A DNA stretch of 64,000 nt from Bacillota bacterium. GTDB taxonomy: Bacteria; Bacillota; Clostridia; Lachnospirales; Lachnospiraceae. The translations under genes were made by a program, and so were the position numbers. The DNA lies in NCBI GenBank assembly GCA_023402845.1, contig JAEYFP010000045.1:186001-250000 (forward strand), written 5' to 3'. The notes beneath the pieces are model-generated. The model was not told the DNA's origin. It ran no database searches and saw only the letters and a program-made list of their open reading frames with translations. Of the stretch, positions 8,824 to 17,627 are shown in pieces. Every line of letters starts with the position of its first letter. Within the stretch, counting starts at the first letter, position 1.

Positions 8824-11154
8824 TTACTGCTGCTGTTCCTTTTCTGTAATATATAGATTGGAACCAAAATCACCCAGCATTCGTACCCTGTCATGATAAC
8901 CGGTTCCGATAAACTGCTCGCATAATGGAATTCCTGCCGCAAGTGCCTCTGATGAACAGGTATTGGTTTCCACGCAATCTTTCAGACTATAATGCCGGTT
9001 GGCTGTCCTCACAATGATCCCATCGGGATTTAACTCCATAGGTGCAACATGTTTGATCAATCCTCCGAAACGCTCAATATAAAGCTTTTGCGGTCTTGTG
9101 CGAATAGTAAACCTTCCTTTTTTCAGACCGGTCACCTTTAGCTTGTCACTGCTTTCCGCTGCAGTGGCTAATGTTTGAAAAAAGCCGGTGAGTGCGGTTT
9201 CCCGGTCCTCGCTTACCGTTTCCCATATCACTTTATTGGATTTATAGGATTTCATTCTATAAAATCTTCCATATTGAAAAATCCTTCGATATTGTTTATA
9301 AAATGCGACTTGCTCCGCAATGTCTTTTTTCTGCTCCGGCGACAGATACTTTAAATCCAGCTCATACCCCAGACATCCGAAGCAGGCTGCATGGAAACGA
9401 GTTGCAAGGGGCGTCTCACGTAAGGTCTGCTGATGGGGGGACTGAGAAACATGAGCCCCAAAAGTAGATTGCGGATAAAAATAGGACAAACCTGCCTGAA
9501 TTTTTAACCGTTCAATGGGATCCGTATCATCGGAAGCCCAAATCTGGGGACTGTAGCAAAGCATTCCCAGGTCAAACCGATTGCCGCCGCTGGAACAGCT
9601 CTCCAGCAAAATATGGGGTCTCGGCCCGAAAATCCTGGTCAGTACCTCATAGAGACCCAGGATGTAACGATGGCAGAACTCCCCCTGGTTTTTCAAAACT
9701 TCAGAAAATGCTTCCGCAATATGACGGTTCATATCCCATTTCACATAAGAAATTTGGGCCTCATCCAGAATACTTCCGACCTGTTCTGCAATATAATCCC
9801 GCACTTCTTTTTTGCAAAGATCCAAAACCAGCTGATTTCTTCCCAAGACCGGAGGACGGTTCGGCAGCTTAACGGCATATTCCGGATGGCTCCGATACAA
9901 CTCGCTGTCTTCATTCACCATCTCCGGCTCAAACCAAAGGCCAAACTCTAACCCTATGTTCTTTATCTTATCTGCAAAAGCCTTCATTCCGCCCGGCAAT
10001 TTCTTCGGGTTTACCCGATAATCTCCAAGCCCTGCTTTATCATGATTACGTTCGCCAAACCAGCCGTCATCCAGTACAAACAGTTCGATTCCCAGTTTTT
10101 TTGCATCCTTGGCAAGCCGCAATAATTTGCTTTCATGAAAATCAAAAAAATGCGCCTCCCAATTATTAAGCAGAATCGGTCTTTCCTTTTTCTTATAGTC
10201 GCCTCTTACAATATGCTCATTAATGAAATCATGCATATGACAGCTTGTGCCATTGAAGCCCTGACTGCTGTAGCTCATCACACATTCCGGTGTTTCAAAC
10301 TTCTCGCCGGGCGATACTATCCATTCAAATAAATGGGGATTGATTCCCATGCATACACGAACAAAATCCCTTTCATTCTTTTCTACAATGCTATAATGAT
10401 TACCGCTGTAAATCATATTAAAGGCATATACGCTTCCATAGTCCTCATTCGCATCCGCCTCCGCCAATAAAAACGCAGGATTATGACGATTGCTGCTTGC
10501 CCCCGTTGTGGAAGAATTCAGTGTAATTCCATAGGAAACCGGCCGCTTATGCAAGTTCGCTTCTTTAATCCAGCCTCCGTCTAAGGTATACATCTGAAAG
10601 CACTCATCCGGCATATCCATACAAATACTCATGATACGGCGGATTGTGAGAGGCATATTTCCCTCATTTCTCACAACCGCTCTTCTGCTGATCACATTTG
10701 TTTGTTCAAATACGGTATAATACAAGTCAATAAAAATTGGATATGCCCGATCCTTTAATATTATTTTTAAAGTCTGATTGCCCCCATAGGCTCCAGGCAA
10801 AGTCTCCATGGTGACCGTGCCCTCCATCACCTCATGGCTTTCATATGTAAAATCAGTGACAAAGCTGCCATCGGGCATTTTGAATTCGGTTGGGCTATGG
10901 CGATAATCTCCCCTTCCATTGTCCGACCATTCCAGACACATACTATCCAGACCATATCCATCATCTTCCCTGCTGTAAAGAACGCTGCCGCCAACCACGA
11001 TGGACCGTTTTTGAGCCATCACATTTGCTCCGTCCTCTTTACTTAGCAGGTTTCCATAATAGATATGCTCCAAATGCCCGTACTTCGTTTTGCCGATCAG
11101 ATAGGTGGTACAATCTGTATCTAATCGAAAGCTTCCTTCCTTAATTGTAATCAG
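8824..11154 (-). CDS. GH36 alpha-galactosidase
   Basis: This family GH36 enzyme carries the catalytic landmarks ELFVLDDGWFGERNHD, GLWFEPEMVN, YVKWDMNRHI (nucleophile aspartate) and WASDDTDPIERLKIQ (acid/base aspartate). It hydrolyses alpha-galactosides such as melibiose or raffinose in the cytoplasm. The first ATG/GTG/TTG in frame is TTG at 11073, but homologous N-terminal sequence (ITIKEGSFRLDTDCTTYLIG) continues upstream to a CTG at 11154, 8 bases after GGGAG at 11163-11167. I therefore place the start there, giving 776 residues; TTG at 11073 would give 749. It is second in the operon, between GH1 and the symporter. Confidence 0.88.
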   Translation of the reverse strand: MITIKEGSFRLDTDCTTYLIGKTKYGHLEHIYYGNLLSKEDGANVMAQKRSIVVGGSVLYSREDDGYGLDSMCLEWSDNGRGDYRHSPTEFKMPDGSFVTDFTYESHEVMEGTVTMETLPGAYGGNQTLKIILKDRAYPIFIDLYYTVFEQTNVISRRAVVRNEGNMPLTIRRIMSICMDMPDECFQMYTLDGGWIKEANLHKRPVSYGITLNSSTTGASSNRHNPAFLLAEADANEDYGSVYAFNMIYSGNHYSIVEKNERDFVRVCMGINPHLFEWIVSPGEKFETPECVMSYSSQGFNGTSCHMHDFINEHIVRGDYKKKERPILLNNWEAHFFDFHESKLLRLAKDAKKLGIELFVLDDGWFGERNHDKAGLGDYRVNPKKLPGGMKAFADKIKNIGLEFGLWFEPEMVNEDSELYRSHPEYAVKLPNRPPVLGRNQLVLDLCKKEVRDYIAEQVGSILDEAQISYVKWDMNRHIAEAFSEVLKNQGEFCHRYILGLYEVLTRIFGPRPHILLESCSSGGNRFDLGMLCYSPQIWASDDTDPIERLKIQAGLSYFYPQSTFGAHVSQSPHQQTLRETPLATRFHAACFGCLGYELDLKYLSPEQKKDIAEQVAFYKQYRRIFQYGRFYRMKSYKSNKVIWETVSEDRETALTGFFQTLATAAESSDKLKVTGLKKGRFTIRTRPQKLYIERFGGLIKHVAPMELNPDGIIVRTANRHYSLKDCVETNTCSSEALAAGIPLCEQFIGTGYHDRVRMLGDFGSNLYITEKEQQQ

Positions 11155-11202
11155 AGTGCATTCTCCCTTCTTCTCTCTTTAAAACAAAGAGTTTGTCAAC
11201 AA

Positions 11203-12486
11203 TTAATAATGATATTTCAGCGGTTCCACATATTCGTTGTAAAGGACTTCGGATATCCCTCTTTCCTCAATCATTCTGGTATAAAACCTGCCTGAAGCTT
11301 TGATTGTTCTTTCCTGGGTTTCATAATTGACATGTACCAATCCAAAGCGTGCGCTTTCTCCTTCCGCCCATTCAAAGTTATCACAATAACACCAATGATA
11401 GTACCTGATTATCGGAAGGTCAGATTCGCTGATTACTTTTATATGTTCGCAGATATATTTCGGCCGAAATGTATCCTGATTATCGCAGGTGCCATTTTCA
11501 GTAATATAAATGGGGCGTTTCAAAAGCTGATAAATGTGATCGGCACAACGAATAAGCCCTTCCGGATAGATTTCCCATCCCAGGTCATTCTTTGGTGCAT
11601 CCTGCCTGACCCCATCGCCAAACCCCGATACCGTACTCCGTGTATAATAATTAATTGCAATAAAATCCAGATATTCTCCCTTTGAGATATCTTTTGATCT
11701 TTTTAACGGCCATTTAAAATCACCCGTGGATACGGCACTGGTGACAGCCCCTTGAAAGAACCAATCTAACAGCCTTGCACAAATGCGATGCCATGGATTC
11801 CCCGGATTTTTCGGATCAAAGACCCGAACGTGATTGGCAAAGCTTACCTTTGTGTCTTGGTATCCCATTGATTCACGCATACGATGGATCATCCGGTAGG
11901 CTTTGATATGACAGACTGCCATGTTTGACATCACTGAAACCGCTCGTGAAAGTGAGCGTTCTCCGGGAGGCCACTCCCCGAAGTAATAGGAATTGGTTGC
12001 ATATACATTAGGTTCGTTAATCGTTATGTACTCAGCAGCAAGACCTCCGAATTCGTTTATCACAAGTTTCACAAAATCAAGGAAATATCTTATATTTTCT
12101 TTCTGTGTGAAAGCACCTTTCCGCTCAAACCACATCGGGTTGGTAAAATGATGAAGTGTAAGCAGAACCGTAATTCCCCGTTCTTTTAAATATTGCAGCT
12201 CCTCTCTATAATGTGCAATTGCCGTCTCATCTGCTTCTCCTTCATTCGGACAGATCCTGGCCCATTCAATCCCCATCCGATAATGCTCAATCTTCATCAA
12301 AGCCATAAGATCCGCATCCTCTTTCCATCGGTGATAATGATCCGTTGCACGGGCCGGGCTGGAATGATCTTTAATATTCCCTCTTGTATACCAGTCATTC
12401 CAGTTATGTTCACAGTTTCCGCCTTCAATTTGAGTTGCTGCCGATGCAACCCCTAATGATAATTGTTCCTTAAATTTAATTTCCAT
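11203..12486 (-). CDS. GH1 beta-glucosidase / beta-galactosidase
   Basis: This 427-residue GH1 enzyme contains ASAATQIEGG and NDWYTRG near the N-terminus, YITINEPN with the acid/base glutamate, and IYITENGTCDN with the nucleophile glutamate. It hydrolyses beta-linked glucosides or galactosides in the cytoplasm. Nothing in the operon suggests a phosphotransferase partner, so an unphosphorylated substrate delivered by the GPH symporter is more likely than a 6-phospho-beta-glucoside. The start at 12486 follows GGAGGGG; the open frame runs upstream to 12546 without a site. It is the first gene of the operon. Confidence 0.87.
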   Translation of the reverse strand: MEIKFKEQLSLGVASAATQIEGGNCEHNWNDWYTRGNIKDHSSPARATDHYHRWKEDADLMALMKIEHYRMGIEWARICPNEGEADETAIAHYREELQYLKERGITVLLTLHHFTNPMWFERKGAFTQKENIRYFLDFVKLVINEFGGLAAEYITINEPNVYATNSYYFGEWPPGERSLSRAVSVMSNMAVCHIKAYRMIHRMRESMGYQDTKVSFANHVRVFDPKNPGNPWHRICARLLDWFFQGAVTSAVSTGDFKWPLKRSKDISKGEYLDFIAINYYTRSTVSGFGDGVRQDAPKNDLGWEIYPEGLIRCADHIYQLLKRPIYITENGTCDNQDTFRPKYICEHIKVISESDLPIIRYYHWCYCDNFEWAEGESARFGLVHVNYETQERTIKASGRFYTRMIEERGISEVLYNEYVEPLKYHY

Positions 12487-12690
12487 GTCCCCTCCATATT
12501 CTATATTTTTATTCAGTACATCGGGAGCAGGTAAGCTTCTTTCCATATATATCTAACACGACAGTAACACAACAAATGTCAGAAAGCAATGAGGAGTTTT
12601 CTATTACGAACGAAAGTGTGCTTCGCCACTCCCGCGATCATTTGATCCGGCAGCACAGCTTTTGTTCCTCGCGCGTAGCTGCGCATAATA

Positions 12691-12734
12691 TTTTGTTATA
12701 TAGGAAATCCGAAGGAATTTCCTATATAACAAAA
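12691..12734. repeat. 18-bp perfect inverted repeat, possible extragenic repeat element
   Basis: Arms 12691-12708 and 12717-12734 are perfectly complementary over 18 bases with an 8-base loop (CCGAAGGA). It directly abuts the trxA terminator hairpin. An AT-rich arm with a small GC loop beside a second hairpin is typical of short dispersed extragenic elements, but only this copy is present in the window. Confidence 0.4.
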
Positions 12735-12763
12735 ACAGGGCGGACAGCCAAAACTGTCCGCCC
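12729..12763 (-). terminator. Rho-independent terminator of trxA
   Basis: On the minus strand GGGCGGACAG (12763-12754) pairs with CTGTCCGCCC (12747-12738) around a six-base loop and is followed by TGTTTTTGTT. A 10-bp GC-rich stem plus T-tract, 38 bases after the trxA stop, is a good intrinsic terminator. Confidence 0.75.
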
Positions 12764-12800
12764 CAACAAGGGGGTTTTTACCCGATTCACCTTTTGTTTT

Positions 12801-13109
12801 TCAGCTTAGCATCGATAAAATTTGCTGCTTTGGCTGTGCACCAACGGATTGTTTAACAACTTTTCCCTTTTTCATGACTACCAGAGTCGGAATACTCATG
12901 ACTTTAAATGCCTCGGCCAGTTCCTGCTGCTCATCTACATTAATCTTGCCAACCTTTACCACAGAATTCTCAGCAGCAATCTCATCTACTACCGGAGACA
13001 CCATACGGCAGGGACCACACCAGCTCGCCCAGAAATCAAGCAATACCGTTTTCTCGCTTTCTACAACTTCCTTTTGAAAATTTTCCTTCGTAATTGTCAT
13101 AACAGACAT
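12801..13109 (-). CDS. trxA: Thioredoxin
   Basis: This 102-residue protein is a standard thioredoxin: FWASWCGPCRMVSPVVDEIA holds the WCGPC active site near residues 29-33 and the cis-proline motif SIPTLVVMKKG follows near residue 75. It is a cytoplasmic dithiol reductant. The start at 13109 follows AGGAGGGCGTCAAT; the frame extends upstream to 13160 without a site. It lies just downstream of the rhodanese-TtcA gene on the same strand, about 114 bases away, so it could supply reducing power to sulfur-transfer chemistry (inference). Confidence 0.93.
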   Translation of the reverse strand: MSVMTITKENFQKEVVESEKTVLLDFWASWCGPCRMVSPVVDEIAAENSVVKVGKINVDEQQELAEAFKVMSIPTLVVMKKGKVVKQSVGAQPKQQILSMLS

Positions 13110-13223
13110 ATTGACGCCCTCCTGTCTATGTTTATATTGAAAGAATACTATACTCTTCATTATTATTCCGTGACAAACTCACACTTTCCTGTTTCATGAA
13201 TTTCTATCAGATCAAGCTCTGAT

Positions 13224-14351
13224 TCAGGAGTCGTACGTAGTAAGAAAATGATGCCGCTCTCCATCTTTCTTATACGCCACAATTGTATCCAGATTTACAT
13301 TTTCCACACTTTTAAAAATATTGCTTTCCACATAGGGATTGACTGCCTTTAAGGATTTTATCAGTGCCTTTATTTCCATACGCTTTGATTGGTTTTCCTC
13401 ATTGCTGCACGTAGTGCAGGTATCTGTGAATTTACAGGCACACTGGATAAAATGAAGACCATTATAATCACGCCACGCTTTAATCGTATCTTCCCGAATC
13501 AGATAGAGCGGACGAATCAGCTCCATGCCCTCAAAATTCGTGCTGTGCAGCTTTGGCATCATGGTTTGCACCTGCGCCCCGTACATCATTCCCATTAATA
13601 TTGTCTCAATTACATCATCATAATGATGTCCCAGTGCAATTTTATTACATCCCAGTTCTTTGGCAAAACTGTACAAATATCCTCTTCTCATTCTGGCACA
13701 TAGATAACAGGGCGATTTCTCAACATTGTACACAGAATCAAATATATCAGATTCAAATATCGTAATCGGAATATTCAGCTTTCTGGCATTTTCTTCAATC
13801 ACCTTCCGATTCTCCGGACTGTACCCCGGGTCCATTACAAGAAATTTTACAGAAAATTCATACTTATTGTGCAGCTTTAATTCCTGAAACAGCTTTGCCA
13901 TCAGCATCGAGTCTTTTCCTCCGGAAAGACAGACAGCGATACAATCCCCTTCCTTTACCAGTTCATATTCCTTAACGGCCTTTGTAAATTTGCACCAGAT
14001 ATTTTTTCTGAATTTTTTGCGGATGCTTTGCTCCACATCCTTCACTTTATCTTGCTGCGCCTCCTCTTTGATCGTTTCCAGCAGCCATGCAATATAGCCC
14101 CCTTCCAGACTTACGGCATCAAAGCCTTCCTCCGCCAGGGCATTTGCCACATCGACACTATATTTTCCTCTGCTGCAGCAGATAATTAATTTCTTTGTAA
14201 AATCTATATTACCGTTATCCCTTATGTGATCCGCCGATGTATGAACTGCATTTGGAATCGCCCCATGTGCCGCTTCCGTATGGTCACGGATATCAATGAG
14301 CTGATAGGAAGCTGCATCTAATTGCTTTAGCTCCTGTATTGAAATATTCAT
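13224..14351 (-). CDS. Rhodanese domain fused to TtcA-like tRNA thiolation PP-loop ATPase
   Basis: This 375-residue protein has two parts. Residues about 1-95 form a rhodanese domain with the persulfide-carrying loop CCSRGKYS. Residues about 105-340 form a TtcA/TtuA-type PP-loop domain with AVCLSGGKDSMLMAKL, a first CxxC (SPCYLCARMRRGY), GHHYDDVIETILMGMMYG, and a second cysteine pair (CTTCSN). TtcA-group enzymes activate tRNA by adenylation and insert sulfur using an iron-sulfur cluster. The fused rhodanese would deliver the sulfur directly. It sits 29 bases downstream of tcdA, so the pair may be cotranscribed. The target nucleotide (for example 2-thiocytidine 32) is not provable from sequence. 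Confidence 0.8.
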   Translation of the reverse strand: MNISIQELKQLDAASYQLIDIRDHTEAAHGAIPNAVHTSADHIRDNGNIDFTKKLIICCSRGKYSVDVANALAEEGFDAVSLEGGYIAWLLETIKEEAQQDKVKDVEQSIRKKFRKNIWCKFTKAVKEYELVKEGDCIAVCLSGGKDSMLMAKLFQELKLHNKYEFSVKFLVMDPGYSPENRKVIEENARKLNIPITIFESDIFDSVYNVEKSPCYLCARMRRGYLYSFAKELGCNKIALGHHYDDVIETILMGMMYGAQVQTMMPKLHSTNFEGMELIRPLYLIREDTIKAWRDYNGLHFIQCACKFTDTCTTCSNEENQSKRMEIKALIKSLKAVNPYVESNIFKSVENVNLDTIVAYKKDGERHHFLTTYDS

Positions 14352-14380
14352 ATCATTTCTCCATTATTTTTATATAGGTT

Positions 14381-15145
14381 TCACTCACACGATCCTTTTA
14401 TCAGATCTTTTACCACCTCGCCTGCAATAATCAATCCTGCCACAGACGGAACAAATGCAACACTTCCCGGAATATCTCTTCGTTCCGTACACTTATGCTT
14501 TGCTCCCGGGGGACAGATACAGTTGTTCCTGCAGCTGATTGACAGATCCTCGATCGGTCTGGTAGGTTTTTCTTCCGAATATACTACCTTCAGCTCCCCT
14601 ACCCCACGCTTTTTCAGTTCCCGCCTCATAACCTTTGCCAAAGGACAGACCTTAGTCTGATAGATGTCCGCAACTCTAAACCGGCTGGCATCCAGCTTAT
14701 TTCCCGCTCCCATGCTGCTGATGATAGGGATCCTCATCTCCTGTGCCCGCATGACAAGTTCAATCTTGGCCGTTACCGTATCTACCGCATCGACGATATA
14801 GTTATATTCGGCAAAGGGAAACTCCTCCGCATTTTCCGGAAGGAAAAAGCATTTATGAAGCCGTACCTCAGCGTTGGGGTTAATCTCTAAAATTCTGTCC
14901 CTCATAACCTCTGCCTTATACTTTCCGACCGTCTTTCTAGTTGCTATGATTTGTCTGTTCAAATTTGTAAGACAAACCTTGTCATCATCTATTAAGTCAA
15001 AAGCACCGATTCCGCTTCTTACAAGCGCCTCACATACATATCCGCCCACTCCGCCCACTCCGAATACGGCCACTCTGGACTTTTCCAATCGATTCATTGC
15101 TTCTTTACCCAAAAGCAGCTCTGTTCTTGAAAATTGCGTCAACAT
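14381..15145 (-). CDS. tcdA: tRNA threonylcarbamoyladenosine dehydratase
   Basis: This 254-residue E1/ThiF-fold protein has the nucleotide-binding AVFGVGGVGGYVCEALVRSG, the DDDKVCLTNLNRQ segment and a C-terminal region ending GSVAFVPSVAGLIIAGEVV. That layout fits TcdA (YgdL/CsdL), which cyclises t6A to ct6A at position 37 of ANN-decoding tRNAs. The CRNNCICPPG and CTERRDIPGS segments are characteristic. AAGGAGAATGAAAAGATT precedes the ATG. Its neighbour is the TtcA-like gene, consistent with a tRNA modification group. Confidence 0.88.
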   Translation of the reverse strand: MLTQFSRTELLLGKEAMNRLEKSRVAVFGVGGVGGYVCEALVRSGIGAFDLIDDDKVCLTNLNRQIIATRKTVGKYKAEVMRDRILEINPNAEVRLHKCFFLPENAEEFPFAEYNYIVDAVDTVTAKIELVMRAQEMRIPIISSMGAGNKLDASRFRVADIYQTKVCPLAKVMRRELKKRGVGELKVVYSEEKPTRPIEDLSISCRNNCICPPGAKHKCTERRDIPGSVAFVPSVAGLIIAGEVVKDLIKGSCE

Positions 15146-15161
15146 AATCTTTTCATTCTCC

Positions 15162-16619
15162 TTATAGATCTCTCAGTTTGTTATATGGGACTTCTTCTGC
15201 ATGGCGAACCCCATTATTATCTACCGCACTGTACAATATGTCAACAGCCTTCCCAACATTGCCAACATCAATCGATGAATAATTCATCACATAATGATTC
15301 CTATGGTCCGCAAAGCTGTTATGATGATAATATTCTGACAGCGATGCAAGTTTGACTCCCTTTGCCTTGACCTGGGCCATAAATTCGTCTTCTGTTTTTT
15401 CGGTGTTAACATGCATTAAAAAATGAACCCCTGCCTCTTCTCCCTGAATGGAAATATACTTTTTAATTTTACTTTGGCCAAATGCTTCAAAAATAGCATC
15501 TCTTTTACATTGATAATAGTTTCTGAGCCGGTTAATATGCTTTTCAAAGCTTCCGTTCTTCAGAAACCTTGCCAAAGTATACTGCTCAAAATTAGATACC
15601 GTGCAGGAATAAAATGACAGCCTGCGGTAAAATTCCGAAATTAACGGCCGGGGTAAAATCATATAACTGATTCTTACAGTAGACGCCAGCGTTTTTGTAA
15701 ATGTATTCATATAGATTACCTTACCGGAGACATCAATACTTTGCAGCGTCGGAATTGGTTTTCCGCTTAGTCTGAGTTCACTGTCATAGTCATCTTCTAT
15801 AATGTATCTGTCTTTTTCTGCCGATGCCCATCCAAGTAATTCATATCTTCTGCTGATTGGCATCACAATCCCTGTCGGAAAATGATGCGACGGTGAGATA
15901 TGCACAATATCCACACCTTTTTCCGCCAATTGCGGAACACAGACTCCCATCTCATCAATATCGATATATTTGCAGGATACCTTCATGCTTTCATAGATTT
16001 TTGCAATTTTACGATACCCGGGATTTTCAACTGCATATACCAATTGACTGCCGAATAGTTGAATCAACAAGCCATATAAATATTCTGTCCCTGCACCGAT
16101 GACGATTTGTTCCGGACTTACTCTCATTCCCCTGAATTCCTTCAAATAATCTGAAATGGCCTCACGAAGCGGCATAATTCCTCCGCATGGAGGATTTGTC
16201 ATTAGTTGGATTCTGCTGTCATTCAGTACTTCTCTTACTGTTTTCGTCCAAATCGTAAACGGAAAGATTTCAGAAGCAGTCTGATTACTGGTAAAATCAG
16301 CCAGGTACGAGTTCTTTCCGTCTGTCAGGGATATGAGCTCCTCTTTTACCGGACCGCTTTCCTTTATCAGTTCATTCTTAAAATCCGTCACATAAAACCC
16401 TCGTTTGGGTATGGAATAAATATACCCTTCCGCTATCAGCTGCTCATATGCATTTTCTACTGTAATTACACTGATACCCAGATTTTTTGCAAAGGATCTC
16501 TTAGACGGAAGTTTTTCGCCGACTCCGATCGTTCCCTGCACAATGTCATTTTTAACGCATTTATAAAGATATTCATATAACGAATCTGACCCTGTATTTG
16601 TAAAGCTATAGGTAAGCAT
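15162..16619 (-). CDS. pdxR: MocR/PdxR-family PLP-dependent regulator
   Basis: This 485-residue protein has an N-terminal GntR-type winged helix (residues about 10-80, GVGEKLPSKRSFAKNLGISVITVENAYEQL) and a C-terminal aminotransferase-like domain, including DDYDSELRLSG and the PLP-lysine region YMNTFTKTLASTVRISYM. MocR proteins of this kind sense pyridoxal 5-phosphate. Divergent placement from pdxS and pdxT makes activation of vitamin B6 synthesis the probable role. The symbol rests on context as well as domain order. Confidence 0.85.
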   Translation of the reverse strand: MLTYSFTNTGSDSLYEYLYKCVKNDIVQGTIGVGEKLPSKRSFAKNLGISVITVENAYEQLIAEGYIYSIPKRGFYVTDFKNELIKESGPVKEELISLTDGKNSYLADFTSNQTASEIFPFTIWTKTVREVLNDSRIQLMTNPPCGGIMPLREAISDYLKEFRGMRVSPEQIVIGAGTEYLYGLLIQLFGSQLVYAVENPGYRKIAKIYESMKVSCKYIDIDEMGVCVPQLAEKGVDIVHISPSHHFPTGIVMPISRRYELLGWASAEKDRYIIEDDYDSELRLSGKPIPTLQSIDVSGKVIYMNTFTKTLASTVRISYMILPRPLISEFYRRLSFYSCTVSNFEQYTLARFLKNGSFEKHINRLRNYYQCKRDAIFEAFGQSKIKKYISIQGEEAGVHFLMHVNTEKTEDEFMAQVKAKGVKLASLSEYYHHNSFADHRNHYVMNYSSIDVGNVGKAVDILYSAVDNNGVRHAEEVPYNKLRDL

Positions 16620-16754
16620 CCTCTATTCACCATCCGATCTGGCCTTACTGAATATATTTATTTTGACAATTTTAACATACCCACATTTGCATTATAATTT
16701 TCCTGCATGAAAATGTAAAGCATTTATCACGTAAAATCAGAATGGAGGTTCTAT
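16620..16754. promoter_or_regulatory. Divergent pdxR / pdxST regulatory region
   Basis: A TATAAT -10 box lies at 16693-16698 toward pdxST, and the nearest good -35-like hexamer TTGACA is at 16663-16668, 24 bases away. Such a long spacer would make the promoter depend on an activator, as known for MocR regulators. Two imperfect copies of TTGCAT/CTGCAT also occur. Which bases PdxR binds is not decided. Confidence 0.4.
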
Positions 16755-17627
16755 ATGAATGAACGATATCAATTAAACAAAGAATTGGCACAGATGTTAA
16801 AAGGCGGTGTAATTATGGATGTCACCACTCCCGAACAGGCTAAAATTGCAGAAGCAGCGGGGGCATGCTCCGTAATGGCCCTGGAACGGATTCCCGCAGA
16901 CATACGGGCAGCCGGCGGCGTATCCAGAATGAGTGATCCCAAAATGATTCAAAGTATCCAAAATGCCGTATCCATACCGGTTATGGCGAAGTGCCGTATC
17001 GGACATTTTGCGGAAGCACAGATACTGGAAGCTATCCAAATCGATTATATTGACGAAAGTGAAGTGCTGTCTCCCGCAGACGATGTTTACCATATCAATA
17101 AAAGAGAGTTTCATGTTCCTTTTGTTTGCGGCGCAAAAGATTTAGGTGAGGCACTCCGCAGAATTAATGAAGGTGCTTCTATGATTCGTACAAAAGGAGA
17201 GCCCGGTACCGGAGATATTATTCAGGCTGTCAGACATATGCGTATCATGAATCAGGAAATTGCAAAGATCAAAAGCATGCGCACCGATGAGCTATATGAA
17301 GCCGCAAAGCAGCTTTTAGTTCCGTTTGAATTGATTGAAGCTGTTCATACAAGCGGAACACTTCCTGTCGTTAATTTTGCGGCGGGAGGAATCGCCACTC
17401 CGGCAGATGCCGCTCTGATGATGCAGCTTGGAGCAGAAGGCGTCTTTGTGGGTTCCGGTATTTTCAAATCGGGGAATCCGGAAAAAAGAGCAAATTCTAT
17501 CGTTAAAGCAGTGACCAACTATACAGATGCCGGAATCATTGCAGAATTATCCGCCGATTTAGGTGAGGCTATGGTGGGAATCAATGAGCAGGAAATCGCA
17601 TTACTGATGGCAGAAAGAGGCAGCTGA
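16755..17627 (+). CDS. pdxS: Pyridoxal 5-phosphate synthase subunit PdxS
   Basis: This 290-residue (beta/alpha)8 protein is the lyase subunit of the ribose-5-phosphate-dependent B6 pathway. Landmarks are GGVIMDVTTPEQAKIAE with the first substrate-binding aspartate, VMALERIPADIRAAGGVSRM, MAKCRIGHF with the Schiff-base lysine, YIDESEVLSPAD, and the phosphate-binding FAAGGIATPADAA. Together with PdxT it makes PLP from ribose 5-phosphate, glyceraldehyde 3-phosphate and glutamine-derived ammonia. ATGGAGG precedes the ATG, and its stop overlaps the pdxT start (TGATG). Confidence 0.97.
   Translation: MNERYQLNKELAQMLKGGVIMDVTTPEQAKIAEAAGACSVMALERIPADIRAAGGVSRMSDPKMIQSIQNAVSIPVMAKCRIGHFAEAQILEAIQIDYIDESEVLSPADDVYHINKREFHVPFVCGAKDLGEALRRINEGASMIRTKGEPGTGDIIQAVRHMRIMNQEIAKIKSMRTDELYEAAKQLLVPFELIEAVHTSGTLPVVNFAAGGIATPADAALMMQLGAEGVFVGSGIFKSGNPEKRANSIVKAVTNYTDAGIIAELSADLGEAMVGINEQEIALLMAERGS

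Larger units (their letters stand above)
12487..12800. other. Intergenic region: promoter side of the glycoside operon and end of trxA
   Basis: No gene is supported. The GH1-proximal part holds two direct copies of TAACAC at 12554-12559 and 12565-12570, one helical turn apart, which may be part of an activator site for the leftward glycoside operon. The trxA-proximal part holds two hairpins annotated separately (12691-12734 and 12738-12763). Confidence 0.4.

Noticed and set aside
12576..12809. 77-codon plus-strand open frame
   Set aside because: It spans both hairpins near trxA and has no ribosome binding site or domain.
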